Positions 1-8,123 of a DNA stretch of 64,000 nt are shown in pieces. Origin of the DNA: Serratia sp. DD3. GTDB lineage: Bacteria > Pseudomonadota > Gammaproteobacteria > Enterobacterales > Enterobacteriaceae. Positions within the stretch are counted from its first letter, which is position 1. Every line of letters begins with the position of its first letter. The stretch covers positions 119,720 to 183,719 of the forward strand of contig NZ_AYKS02000118.1 in NCBI RefSeq assembly GCF_000496755.2, in the 5' to 3' direction. The translations under genes were made by a program, and so were the position numbers. The notes under the pieces were generated by a model. It ran no database searches and had not been told where the DNA came from. It saw only the letters and a program-made list of their open reading frames with translations.

Positions 1-741
1 CTGAATGCCACCTTATGGGTAGGCCCGGAACTGCAAGATAAAATGGCCACGCTGGCACCCCATCTGGATTTGACGGTGGATTACGGCTGGTTGTGGTTTT
101 TGTCTCAACCACTGTTCAAATTGCTGAAGTTCATCAACGGATTTATCGGCAACTGGGGTTTCTCAATCATCATCATCACCTTTATCGTACGTGGCATCAT
201 GTACCCGCTAACCAAAGCGCAGTACACATCGATGGCCAAAATGCGCATGCTGCAGCCAAAACTGCAGGCAATGCGTGAGCGTATTGGTGATGACAAGCAG
301 CGTATGAGCCAAGAGATGATGGCGCTGTACAAAGCGGAAAAAGTAAACCCTCTGGGGGGTTGCTTGCCGCTGCTCATCCAGATGCCAATCTTCCTGGCGC
401 TGTACTACATGCTGATGAGCTCGGTTGAACTGCGCCATGCGCCGTTTATCTTGTGGATTCATGACTTATCAGCACAGGATCCGTACTACATCCTGCCGTT
501 GCTGATGGGTGTGACGATGTTCTTCATCCAGAAGATGTCGCCTACTACTGTGACTGACCCAATGCAGCAGAAAATCATGACCTTTATGCCGGTGATCTTC
601 ACAGTGTTCTTCCTGTGGTTCCCGTCTGGTCTGGTGCTGTACTATACCGTCAGTAACTTGGTGACCATCATCCAGCAGCAGTTGATTTATCGCGGGCTGG
701 AAAAACGTGGCCTGCATAGCCGCGATAACAAAAAGGCATAA
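1..741 (+). CDS. yidC: membrane protein insertase YidC, 3' part (partial)
   Basis: The reading frame is open from base 1, so only the last 246 residues of a protein of about 545 are present. YidC inserts inner-membrane proteins, alone or with SecYEG. Visible here is the conserved insertase core: the first transmembrane stretch of the fold with its conserved intramembrane arginine (codon at 190-192, in [11 protein letters not shown]), the cytoplasmic coiled segment ([21 protein letters not shown]), and the later hydrophobic segments with [15 protein letters not shown] and [13 protein letters not shown]. The basic tail ends in RDNKKA. It lies upstream of mnmE in the same direction, as in E. coli. 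Near-identity to E. coli YidC makes the call secure; the N-terminal periplasmic domain is outside the window. Confidence 0.98.
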   Translation: MNATLWVGPELQDKMATLAPHLDLTVDYGWLWFLSQPLFKLLKFINGFIGNWGFSIIIITFIVRGIMYPLTKAQYTSMAKMRMLQPKLQAMRERIGDDKQRMSQEMMALYKAEKVNPLGGCLPLLIQMPIFLALYYMLMSSVELRHAPFILWIHDLSAQDPYYILPLLMGVTMFFIQKMSPTTVTDPMQQKIMTFMPVIFTVFFLWFPSGLVLYYTVSNLVTIIQQQLIYRGLEKRGLHSRDNKKA

Positions 742-825
742 TACAGCTTTATCCCTGAGTTCATCCAAGCTGTAGCCAGTAACACCGCTGCAGCTTTATT
801 GACGAAGGGCATAACAAGCCAATGT

Positions 826-851
826 AAGGCGGTCATCTAGGCCGCCTTTTT
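826..851 (+). terminator. Rho-independent terminator after yidC
   Basis: Arms AAGGCGG (826-832) and CCGCCTT (842-848) form a perfect stem with a 9-nt loop, running into a short T tract up to 851. It sits between the yidC stop and the mnmE start. Confidence 0.7.
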
Positions 852-880
852 ACATGCATATTATTGAGAGATAACCGGCA

Positions 881-2245
881 ATGAACAACTCTGATACCAT
901 CACGGCCATTGCCACACCACCTGGGCGTGGCGGTGTAGGCATTCTGCGCATCTCAGGCCATGACGCCAAAGAGGTGGCTCTGGCGCTGCTTGGCAAACTG
1001 CCCAAACCACGTCATGCCGATTATCTGCCATTCCGCGATGCCGATGGCAGTACCCTGGATCAGGGTATTGCGCTGTGGTTCCCGGCCCCCAATTCCTTTA
1101 CCGGTGAAGATGTCCTGGAACTTCAGGGGCACGGTGGGCCGGTTATTCTCGATTTGTTGCTAAAACGTGTGCTGGCGTTACCCCGTGTACGCATTGCCCG
1201 CCCGGGTGAATTCTCAGAGCGCGCGTTCCTCAATGACAAACTGGATCTGGCCCAGGCCGAGGCCATTGCCGACTTGATCGATGCCAGCTCAGAGCAAGCG
1301 GCACGCTCGGCGATGAACTCGTTACAAGGGGCGTTTTCTAGCCGTATCCACCAACTGGTGGAAGCACTCACTCACCTGCGTATCTACGTAGAAGCGGCAA
1401 TCGACTTTCCTGATGAGGAAATTGACTTTCTTTCAGATGGCAAAATCGAAGCGCAGCTTAATCGTGTTATCGCCGACCTGGATAACGTGCGGGCAGAAGC
1501 ACGCCAGGGCAGCTTATTGCGTGAAGGGATGAAAGTCGTGATTGCCGGGCGGCCCAATGCCGGGAAATCCAGCCTGTTGAATGCGTTAGCAGGGCGTGAA
1601 GCCGCCATTGTGACCGATATTGCCGGTACCACCCGTGATGTACTGCGTGAACATATTCATATCGACGGTATGCCACTACATATTATCGATACTGCAGGCC
1701 TGCGGGATGCCATGGACGAAGTGGAGCGTATTGGTATCGAACGTGCGTGGAATGAGATCGAGCAAGCAGACCGCGTGCTGTTTATGGTGGATGGCACCAC
1801 CACCAGCGCGACCGAGCCTAGCGAGATTTGGCCTGAGTTTATGGCACGCCTGCCAACCCGCTTGCCGATCACCGTGGTGCGCAACAAAGCGGATATTACG
1901 GGTGAAGAACTGGGCATGAGTGAAGTGAATGGTCACTCACTTATACGTCTTTCCGCCCGTACCGGTGAAGGGCTCGAGCTGTTACGTAACCACCTCAAGC
2001 AGAGCATGGGCTTTACCAACAATACCGAAGGTGGCTTCCTGGCCCGCCGCCGCCATTTGCAGGCATTGGAACAAGCAGACGAACATCTCGCTCAGGGGAA
2101 AGAACAGTTAGTGAGTGCTTACGCGGGGGAGTTACTTGCCGAAGAACTGCGCCTGGCACAACGAGCATTAAGCGAAATCACCGGTGAATTTACCTCTGAT
2201 GACCTGCTCGGGCGTATCTTTTCCAGCTTTTGCATTGGTAAGTGA
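881..2245 (+). CDS. mnmE: tRNA uridine-5-carboxymethylaminomethyl modification GTPase MnmE
   Basis: MnmE works with MnmG (encoded at 48508-50397) to install the carboxymethylaminomethyl group at C5 of the wobble uridine in tRNAs reading NNA/NNG codons. The 454-residue length equals E. coli MnmE. The N-terminal folate-binding domain begins [15 protein letters not shown]. The embedded G domain shows G1 GRPNAGKSS at residues 223-231, AGTTRD (G2), DTAG (G3) and NKAD (G4). The C terminus is FCIGK, whose cysteine (residue 451) is the family's catalytic Cys. The 3' end of this gene is a known attachment site for SGI1-type integrative elements, and the downstream region is accessory. Confidence 0.98.
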   Translation: MNNSDTITAIATPPGRGGVGILRISGHDAKEVALALLGKLPKPRHADYLPFRDADGSTLDQGIALWFPAPNSFTGEDVLELQGHGGPVILDLLLKRVLALPRVRIARPGEFSERAFLNDKLDLAQAEAIADLIDASSEQAARSAMNSLQGAFSSRIHQLVEALTHLRIYVEAAIDFPDEEIDFLSDGKIEAQLNRVIADLDNVRAEARQGSLLREGMKVVIAGRPNAGKSSLLNALAGREAAIVTDIAGTTRDVLREHIHIDGMPLHIIDTAGLRDAMDEVERIGIERAWNEIEQADRVLFMVDGTTTSATEPSEIWPEFMARLPTRLPITVVRNKADITGEELGMSEVNGHSLIRLSARTGEGLELLRNHLKQSMGFTNNTEGGFLARRRHLQALEQADEHLAQGKEQLVSAYAGELLAEELRLAQRALSEITGEFTSDDLLGRIFSSFCIGK

Positions 2246-2280
2246 TTACTTATCCATACTGCTCCATAAATGTTCACTAA

Positions 2281-2312
2281 CCCGCATTAACTGCCTGTTA
2301 ATGCGGGTTTTT
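2281..2312 (+). terminator. Rho-independent terminator after mnmE
   Basis: Perfect 11-bp arms CCCGCATTAAC (2281-2291) and GTTAATGCGGG (2297-2307), a 5-nt loop and five T residues. Confidence 0.9.
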
Positions 2313-2610
2313 ACTGCCTACTCACTTCCTAAATGGCCCCAACAACGGGAAAAGCGTTCGCCAAACGCTGGCAAAGTAAGCATGCCGGAATGGGCCTAAT
2401 TTACGGGCTGATTACAGATTCTCAATGCTTATCAGAAAACATAGGGTTTAGAACATCTGCAACTACACCCCATCAGTGCATACCAGGGGATTCAGCAGTT
2501 GAGCGGCAGATGAAGTAGAAAACACCGTACGAATGGTTGATCGAGTAACATCCCTGACTTGTGTTTTTTTTAAACTTGCGTTGCTTCCCTCCCCGATTGT
2601 TCATAATATT
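2313..2610. other. non-coding left edge of the island
   Basis: About 300 bases between the mnmE terminator and the operator palindrome at 2611. Only short open frames without recognisable similarity are present. I see no integrase, tRNA or clear insertion-sequence end. The stretch AATATTAT near 2605 could be part of the promoter for the gene at 2652. Confidence 0.4.
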
Positions 2611-2637
2611 ATCTTGTTCATGATTCATGAACAAGAT
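2611..2637. promoter_or_regulatory. 27-bp perfect palindrome, likely operator of the AbiEi-type gene
   Basis: Arms ATCTTGTTCATGA (2611-2623) and TCATGAACAAGAT (2625-2637) are perfectly complementary around one central T and end 14 nt before the start codon at 2652. AbiEi-type antitoxins are known to repress their own operon by binding inverted repeats, so an autoregulatory operator is the natural reading. A partial half-site (TTGTTCAT, from 2598) lies just upstream. No T tract follows, which argues against a terminator. Confidence 0.7.
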
Positions 2638-2651
2638 AAAGGTCTGAACAA

Positions 2652-3650
2652 ATGAAAGAAGAACAGCTTCTGTCTGATGCTGTAGAAAACCTGCCAAAAG
2701 GCTTCCTATTGCAGTATGAAATTGGCAACAAACATGACATACATGACGGCTGGGGCAGGCTGATAGGGCTAGGAGGAGAGATGGCGAATTTTTCCCTGGA
2801 AGTAAAGCATATCCATCGCAAAGAGTCGCTGATCGCTATCCGTAAAATGTCCCCTCTCTTATCTGAGGGTTTTCCTATATTACTGGTGTGCAACCGGCTG
2901 ACGTCCGCACTGGTGGAATATTGCGTGGATAACCAGATTAATTTTATCGATACCGCCGGGAATGCCCGTATCCAGGTTCCGGGGTTATATCTGTTTATTG
3001 ATGGTCGATATGAAAAGAAACCTGTAGCTGTCAGTAGTCATTTTGCTGAAGGAGTAATGAAGCTGCTTTTTGTGCTGTTATCCTGCCCGGAAAGCCTCAA
3101 CGATACTTACCGCAGCTTGGCGCAGAAAGCGGGTATCTCTTTGGGAATGGTCAGCAAAGCTTTCAATTTCCTTGAGGCGCGTCGCTATTTCCGCAAATCA
3201 CAGCAGGGGCGCCGCTTAATGAATGAAGGCGAATTACAGGTTTTGTGGCTAAAAGACTATGCCACCGCCCTGCGCCCGAAGCTGGATTTTCTTTCCCTAC
3301 CTACGCCTGCTTCATGGGATAAGATAACACTTGCGGCCGATGAATACTGGAGCGGCGAGATTGCAGCCGCAGAACTGAGCGGTGGATACCTGCTACCAGA
3401 AAACGGCGTGATTTTTACGCCTCACCCATTGTTACAAAGACGAAAGGAACTAGGACTAAAACCTGTTCCTGGTGGGAAACTGCAACTGATTTCCTGTTTC
3501 TGGGGGAACTTTACCCTGAACCATCAAGCAGAAGCGATGTTGTGTGTGGCCGAACTACTGGCAAGCGGCGATGATAGAAACCGGGAAGCAGCAAGGATAA
3601 TCAATGACAAATATCTTCACCTTAGTGAATCCGATCTTTTCAGCTACTGA
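2652..3650 (+). CDS. AbiEi-like antitoxin/transcriptional regulator (type IV toxin-antitoxin family)
   Basis: A 332-residue soluble protein with the composition and layout of the AbiEi-like antitoxin family. The N-terminal half is an alpha/beta region containing LLVCNRLTSALVEYCVDNQINFIDTAGNARIQVPGLYLFIDGR. A winged-helix segment follows (LAQKAGISLGMVSKAFNFLEARRYF, about residues 157-181), then a C-terminal domain. The gene overlaps by 47 bp, in another frame, the remains of an AbiEii-type nucleotidyltransferase toxin gene, the usual partner. The start is chosen for the AAGG ahead of ATG 2652 and the operator-like palindrome just before it. The frame is intact although the toxin is not, so it may persist as a stand-alone regulator. 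Family-level call from memory of the AbiEi/COG4861 proteins. Confidence 0.75.
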   Translation: MKEEQLLSDAVENLPKGFLLQYEIGNKHDIHDGWGRLIGLGGEMANFSLEVKHIHRKESLIAIRKMSPLLSEGFPILLVCNRLTSALVEYCVDNQINFIDTAGNARIQVPGLYLFIDGRYEKKPVAVSSHFAEGVMKLLFVLLSCPESLNDTYRSLAQKAGISLGMVSKAFNFLEARRYFRKSQQGRRLMNEGELQVLWLKDYATALRPKLDFLSLPTPASWDKITLAADEYWSGEIAAAELSGGYLLPENGVIFTPHPLLQRRKELGLKPVPGGKLQLISCFWGNFTLNHQAEAMLCVAELLASGDDRNREAARIINDKYLHLSESDLFSY

Positions 3651-4226
3651 AGCCCTGTTCACCCAGATAAAGCGAATTTGCGCAGCTCAGGAGATCCCGT
3701 TTTTTATTGCGGGAGCGACGGCGCGTGAAATTCTGCTCCATCATGTTCACGGCAGGAGCATTGGCCGCTGAAACGTGAAATCATTATGTCAGTGGATGGA
3801 TTTAGTGAGGCATTTTCTCATACTGTAACCGTGCAACTGACGAATGGAGAAAAGCTGCCGTTTTGCTCCCTGCCGGGGTTAGCGCTGTTAAAACTTTTTG
3901 CCTGGCGCGATCGCGGGCATGGTAGTGCTAAAGACGCAACCGATCTCTATAAAATTATTCGTGAATATAGCGCTATAGAAGATGAGCGTATCTATTCCTC
4001 CGCCGTTGAAGGTGAAAACTTGGACTGGAATCCGGTACGTATGGGAGCTGTTCTGCTGGGCAAAGATATCGCGGCGATTAGTGAGCACTCATCTTTGGCA
4101 GAGTTGATAAGTCTCGATAGAGAACGTCTGACTGACGCTATCGCGCGACAATCTGATGTGGACGATATGGCTGAGATTGAGCTGATCATGAATGACTTCT
4201 GGAACAGTATAATAAGCCATGGCTAA
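3604..4226 (+). pseudogene. AbiEii-type nucleotidyltransferase toxin, internal deletion
   Basis: From ATG 3604 the frame reads a 55-residue N-terminal piece ending FFIAGATAREILLHHVHGRSIGR before stop 3769-3771. The continuation is in another frame (from about 3762: WPLKREIIMSVDGFSEAF) and runs to 4226, including SLPGLALLKLFAWRDR and KDATDLYKIIREY, typical of AbiEii-like proteins. In intact relatives, the block after the GRxxxR segment carries the metal-binding D-x-D motif and roughly 60-80 further residues. That block is missing here, with a frame change at the junction near 3765. The product would lack the nucleotidyltransferase active site. The C-terminal frame (146 aa from ATG 3786) could still be translated, but I consider the gene dead. 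Confidence 0.8.
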
Positions 4227-4386
4227 AACTGGCTGTTAGTACGCATTACTGTCCACCCCCTAAAACATCCATACACATCCACCATTTTTATGTCCATTGT
4301 TCGTGGGTAAGATCAAACAGACTGATCTAACATACTGAGCTGATTTTATTGATGCGCAGATTGTGGAAGGACGTAAGGTGATTAGC

Positions 4387-4420
4387 CACAAACCCACATA
4401 TGTGCTAATGTGGGTTTGTG
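4387..4420. promoter_or_regulatory. 12-bp inverted repeat upstream of the ParD-like gene
   Basis: Perfect arms CACAAACCCACA (4387-4398) and TGTGGGTTTGTG (4409-4420) with a 10-nt spacer, followed by TATTTT, 21 nt before the antitoxin start at 4442. It could be a terminator for leftward or rightward transcripts. Its position immediately ahead of a ribbon-helix-helix antitoxin gene also suits an autoregulatory operator. Confidence 0.55.
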
Positions 4421-4441
4421 TATTTTAAAGGAGATGATCCT

Positions 4442-4693
4442 ATGAGCCGCCTGACAATAGACATAACAGACCAACAGCACCAAAGCCTGAAGGCGCTGGC
4501 AGCCCTACAAGGTAAAACCATCAAGCAATACGCTCTCGAACGTTTGTTCCCCGGCGATACAGATGCTGATCAGGCATGGAAGGAACTGAAAAACCTGCTA
4601 GGAAACCGCATCAACGACGGGCTAGCGGGGAAGGTGTCCACCAAAGACATCGGCGAAATTCTTGATGAAGAACTTGACGGGGATCATACTTGA
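4442..4693 (+). CDS. ParD-like ribbon-helix-helix antitoxin
   Basis: An 83-residue acidic protein starting MSRLTIDITDQQHQSLKALA. This is a short N-terminal strand and helix pair of the ribbon-helix-helix type used for DNA binding, followed by an acidic tail (EILDEELDGDHT) that in the family wraps the toxin. The start at 4442 is chosen over an upstream in-frame start because AAGGAG lies at the right distance. The stop overlaps the first codon of the ParE-like gene at 4690 (TTGA), the standard antitoxin-toxin translational coupling. The inverted repeat at 4387-4420 is a plausible operator. Confidence 0.85.
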   Translation: MSRLTIDITDQQHQSLKALAALQGKTIKQYALERLFPGDTDADQAWKELKNLLGNRINDGLAGKVSTKDIGEILDEELDGDHT

Positions 4694-5007
4694 AAACCTA
4701 CCTCCTCACGGTAGAGGCGGAAGCAGATCTACGCGGCATCATCCGCTACACACGTAAGCAGTGGGGTACCACGCAGGTACGCAACTATATCGCTAGGCTG
4801 GAACATGGCATTGCCAACCTAGCAGCCGGGCGCGGCGCTTTCAAAGATATGAGTGAACTCTTTCCTGAGTTACGGATGGCACATTGTGAACATCACTATG
4901 TCTTCTGCCTGCCACGCGGCAGTGCGCCCGCATTGGTCGTAGCGATTTTTCATGAACGCATGGACCTCATGACTCGACAGGCAGAGAGGTTCAGCAAAGA
5001 AAGTTAA
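4690..5007 (+). CDS. ParE/RelE-superfamily toxin
   Basis: A 105-residue protein, MKTYLLTVEAEADLRGIIRYTRKQWG at the N terminus, matching the ParE pattern of a beta strand followed by A-x-x-D-L-x-x-I and Y-T-x-x-x-W-G. Later segments LFPELRMAHCEHHYVFCLPRG and VVAIFHERMDLMTR match the family's terminal strands and the I-x-H-x-R-M-D signature. ParE toxins usually poison DNA gyrase. The start is TTG at 4690, overlapping the antitoxin stop by four bases; no better start exists. Length and motifs look intact, so the pair is probably functional. Confidence 0.85.
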   Translation: MKTYLLTVEAEADLRGIIRYTRKQWGTTQVRNYIARLEHGIANLAAGRGAFKDMSELFPELRMAHCEHHYVFCLPRGSAPALVVAIFHERMDLMTRQAERFSKES

Positions 5008-5258
5008 CGATTGCTAGCCCGATGAATAGGTATGATTCACCGGAGTTCTGATCACTATCCCGATAAAAAACAGTTTTTCTCCTAATGCTGCCGAAAAATA
5101 AATTGGGGATTAAGGTTGGGTGTCACTCGCCTTTAAACTCAAAGGGATTACATAATAACGGCTGCCGCATTTCCGCTAGAAGCCGAAGGTCAATCTCCAT
5201 GATTCTGCCTTTCGGAAAGTGTCAGAATGAGCAAAAATATCTGCTAAAGGAATTAACA

Positions 5259-5480
5259 ATGTCTCATTCATCATCAAGAGCAAAAGTTTTGGATACAACA
5301 AGCCCCTTGGCACACCGAGCTTCCCACGCACGAAGTTGTGCTAACCATGTGGCGAACAAGTTGGGGATTACCCGCCGTCAGCTTTTGATAAAAGTCGAGA
5401 AGGATTCCGGGGCAAGTTTGGTATCACCACTCACTGAACAAGAACTGATGAAAGCGTTCCACTATATGGAGAACCTTTAG
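5259..5480 (+). CDS. hypothetical protein, 73 aa
   Basis: Starts at ATG 5259 behind AAAGGAA (5246-5252) and ends at 5480. The product is basic and Ser/His-rich at the N terminus (MSHSSSRAKVLDTTSPLAHRA). It contains KLGITRRQLLIKVEKDSG, which could be a helical DNA-contacting segment, and ends in a short acidic helix. No transmembrane segment or signal peptide is visible and I do not recognise a family. The good ribosome-binding site is the main evidence that it is translated. It stands alone between the ParDE-like pair and the convergent acetyltransferase gene. Confidence 0.45.
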   Translation: MSHSSSRAKVLDTTSPLAHRASHARSCANHVANKLGITRRQLLIKVEKDSGASLVSPLTEQELMKAFHYMENL

Positions 5481-5520
5481 TTTTAGGCCACTATGAACGA
5501 AAAGCGGCCATCATATCCTG

Positions 5521-6069
5521 TTAACTTGAGTGATAGGCATTCCACTCATCACGAGTAATCTCCCACAACTGTGAGTCCAGAAGCCCGCTGACAAACTGTC
5601 TCTTTTCCGTTTTGATTAGTCGCATGCCGCTACTGGCTGAAATGTGCAGAGAACGTGTATTCTCAGTCGCTTTCGGAGCACGCAATACTGGCCTGTTCAA
5701 CGTATTAAACCAGTAATCTGTCGCCGCCATACTGGCTTCGCGCATTAATCCCTGCCCCTGATACTCAGGTGCCAACCAGAAACCACGATTATTATTTTCC
5801 GCATCGTCTAGGCAGATAACGCCGATTAAATTGTCAGGATTATCCTGATGCCGTATGGTCCAAACCCAGGCGAGTCCTTTTGCCATAGCTGGCAGCGCGA
5901 CGTTATTAACGTAATGGGCTGCACCATCGTCAGGATAGGGCCAGGGAACCGATGACACCATATAGCGGACAATTTCCCAGCGTGGATAGAGCTCCTGAAT
6001 CTGAGGTGCATCTTCGGCAACTAATGGCTTTAACAGCAAACGTTCTGTTTTTAACGTGGGTATCTGCAT
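5521..6069 (-). CDS. GNAT-family N-acetyltransferase (RimJ/RimL-like)
   Basis: A 182-residue protein of the length and layout of GNAT acetyltransferases that act on small molecules or protein N termini. It begins with TERLLLKPLVAEDAPQIQELYP, the strand-helix opening of the RimJ/RimL subgroup. It has the acetyl-CoA-binding region around residues 110-125 (FWLAPEYQGQGLMREA, fitting the R/Q-x-x-G-x-G/A loop), then YWFNTLNRPVLRAPKATENTRSLHISASSGMRL. It is transcribed toward the small gene at 5259. The substrate cannot be inferred from sequence. Confidence 0.85.
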   Translation of the reverse strand: MQIPTLKTERLLLKPLVAEDAPQIQELYPRWEIVRYMVSSVPWPYPDDGAAHYVNNVALPAMAKGLAWVWTIRHQDNPDNLIGVICLDDAENNNRGFWLAPEYQGQGLMREASMAATDYWFNTLNRPVLRAPKATENTRSLHISASSGMRLIKTEKRQFVSGLLDSQLWEITRDEWNAYHSS

Positions 6070-6143
6070 GTGCTCTTTCCCTTACTGATTAACGTGTCCT
6101 TTGCTACTTTTTACTCGTTCAATAGTTACTGTAATTCATTGGG

Positions 6144-6556
6144 ATGTACATAAAACATTCAGGTAATCGGGTAGTTAACCAGATAGTTAGCGTCATATCA
6201 AAGGCCAAAACCGCTAGTGAAATCAGCGGTCATGCCATTGCAGACCATTTTGCCGACGTCGGGAAAATGGTCGAGCTAGGTTCAGGCAGCCAACGAGAAA
6301 TCGACGATGTGATGCTTACTCGTTACGCCTGCTATCTGGTCGCACACAACAGATGACCCGCGAGCAGCAAATATCTATCGAGCATGTAACCAATAACGAT
6401 GCTGTACGCCAAACACTATTAAGCCGAGGTATACGACCAGAACATTTACCACCTTCAGAAGATGTGAAAAAGGTCGAACGACAATTAGCATCCGCGGACA
6501 AAAAGTCACTGAAAAACCCGGACACACTCAGTGATGGGGATACAAACAATGAATAA
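6144..6556 (+). pseudogene. dinD remnant (DNA damage-inducible protein D)
   Basis: The frame at 6144-6356 encodes KAKTASEISGHAIADHFADV and LTRYACYLVAHN, which match the central-N part of DinD (E. coli has SGHTIDDHF and LSRYACYLVVQNGD). It stops right after this. A second frame from 6353 encodes IEHVTNNDAVRQTLLSRGI followed by RPEHLPPSEDVKKVERQL, the kind of C terminus seen in DinD-family proteins. The N-terminal start and about 120 central codons are missing, so this is a deletion derivative. DinD is LexA-regulated in E. coli and its product antagonises RecA filaments; no LexA box is obvious here. The call rests on remembered family sequences. Confidence 0.7.
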
Positions 6557-6628
6557 CTTGAACTAGCTCATACTCTTCGAGATAGTAGCAATCAGGTGCC
6601 GCGAACACCCCAACTAAGAGGTGATTCA

Positions 6629-7663
6629 ATGACAGATAACACCCCACAAGCTCCGCATGGCGAATTTGTCCTGTTTACAATTGCTGACGGCCAAACACGC
6701 GTCGAGTGCCGATTTGAATCTGATACATTGTGGCTTTCTCAGGCTGCAATGGCTGAGCTTTATGATAAAGATGTTCGCACAATTAATGAACATCTAATCA
6801 ATATCTACAACGAGGGTGAGCTTGTACAAAACGCAACTATCCGGAAATTCCGGATAGTTCGATTGGAAGGAACTCGTCAAGTTTCTCGCGAAATCGATCA
6901 CTACAATCTCGATGCAATTTTGGCTGTTGGCTACAGGGTTCGTTCTCAACGAGGTACGCAGTTCCGCCAATGGGCAACGCAAGTCCTGAAAGAATACCTA
7001 ATAAAGGGATTCGCTATGGATGACGAGCGCCTGAAAAATCCCCCCGTTGGTCATTCTGCGGTACCAGATTACTTTGATGAAATGCTGGAACGCATTCGCG
7101 ATATCCGAGCGAGTGAGCGTCGTGTTTATCTGCGAGTCAAAGAAATCTTTACTATGGCTGCCGATTACGAGCCATCCAACCAAGAGACCAACCGCTTCTT
7201 CCAGATCATCCAGAACAAGTTGCATTATGCCTGTACGCATATGACGGCCGCTGAGCTTATCGCGAGCCGTGTGGATGCCAATAAGCCGGACATAGGCTTA
7301 ACCAGCTATAAAGGCGATGAAGTGCGTAAGACCGATGTCACCATCGCGAAAAACTATCTGCGTGAAGACGAAATCAAAGAGCTTAATCGCATCGTCAACA
7401 TGTGGCTCGACTTTGCCGAGGACCAAGCACTACGCCGCAAACAAGTGTTCTTGCAAGATTGGGCCGATAAGCTGGATCAGTTTTTAAATTTTAATGATCG
7501 GGACGTATTAAGCGGAGCGGGAAAAATCTCCAAAAAGGATGCTGATGACAAGGCGAAATTGGAGTTTGACCGCTTTGCAGAACAACGTCGCCGTTTAAAA
7601 GAAGCCGAAGGCGCACTTGCCAATATCGCGGCCCTCAAGGCAATCGTTAAAAAAGACAAATAA
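6629..7663 (+). CDS. RhuM-family protein
   Basis: A 344-residue protein. The start at ATG 6629 is preferred over 6596 because AGAGGTG precedes it and the N terminus is then MTDNTPQAPHGEFVLF. The N-terminal half contains the RhuM hallmark: LWLSQAAMAELYDKDVRTINEHLINIYNEGEL, YNLDAILAVGYRVRSQRGTQFRQWATQVLKEYLIKGF. The C-terminal half is helical and charged (KKDADDKAKLEFDRFAEQRRRLKEAEG), likely coiled coil. RhuM was named from Salmonella pathogenicity island 3; the family is widespread on islands and prophages near toxin-antitoxin and restriction genes, with no settled biochemical role. It follows the dinD remnant by 72 bp. It looks complete. Confidence 0.85.
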   Translation: MTDNTPQAPHGEFVLFTIADGQTRVECRFESDTLWLSQAAMAELYDKDVRTINEHLINIYNEGELVQNATIRKFRIVRLEGTRQVSREIDHYNLDAILAVGYRVRSQRGTQFRQWATQVLKEYLIKGFAMDDERLKNPPVGHSAVPDYFDEMLERIRDIRASERRVYLRVKEIFTMAADYEPSNQETNRFFQIIQNKLHYACTHMTAAELIASRVDANKPDIGLTSYKGDEVRKTDVTIAKNYLREDEIKELNRIVNMWLDFAEDQALRRKQVFLQDWADKLDQFLNFNDRDVLSGAGKISKKDADDKAKLEFDRFAEQRRRLKEAEGALANIAALKAIVKKDK

Positions 7664-8123
7664 CACTGCCTAGGTTGAACAAGCCATGGAACCGACATCA
7701 ATATCGGTTCCATCGTTCTCGGTTTTGACATTTATCCTGCCAATACCTTCAATCTTACCAACCAATTATGCCGCTATGGGTGTTCGCACCCGATCACATT
7801 TTTACTCATTCGCTTGGTTATTATTACAATGATATGTTTTTATAAAACAATAAATTAACCAAGCTGTCGATATTTTGCACTGTTTTTTGGGCAAATTTTA
7901 CAAAACAAATTTACTATTGGTATGGCACAATCTTGACGTAGGAGTTATCGATATCCGTCATTATTCAAGCCGCAAGTGAGTGTCGGTTGCATAACTCGAC
8001 CCTTTAGGGGATCTCGCTCGATGGCTGACAACCTCAGCCTGAATAAAGGGGAGTATCAACCCAATGTGCCGATTTTTAATCACTATTAGAATTAATGTTC
8101 TTAATAAACAAAGCAATAATATT
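7664..8123. other. non-coding, AT-rich right edge of the island
   Basis: Contains a hairpin (ATGGAACCGA 7686-7695 / TCGGTTCCAT 7704-7713) without a proper T tract, then AT-rich sequence and a TATTCAAG...CCTGAATA pair (around 7964-8044) resembling the dispersed hairpin arms seen elsewhere in the window. I see no coding sequence, integrase or second copy of the mnmE 3' end. Confidence 0.4.

Noticed and set aside
7686..7713. Terminator after the RhuM-family gene
   Set aside because: The hairpin is perfect but is followed by CGTTCTCGG rather than a T tract, so I list it only as part of the non-coding region.
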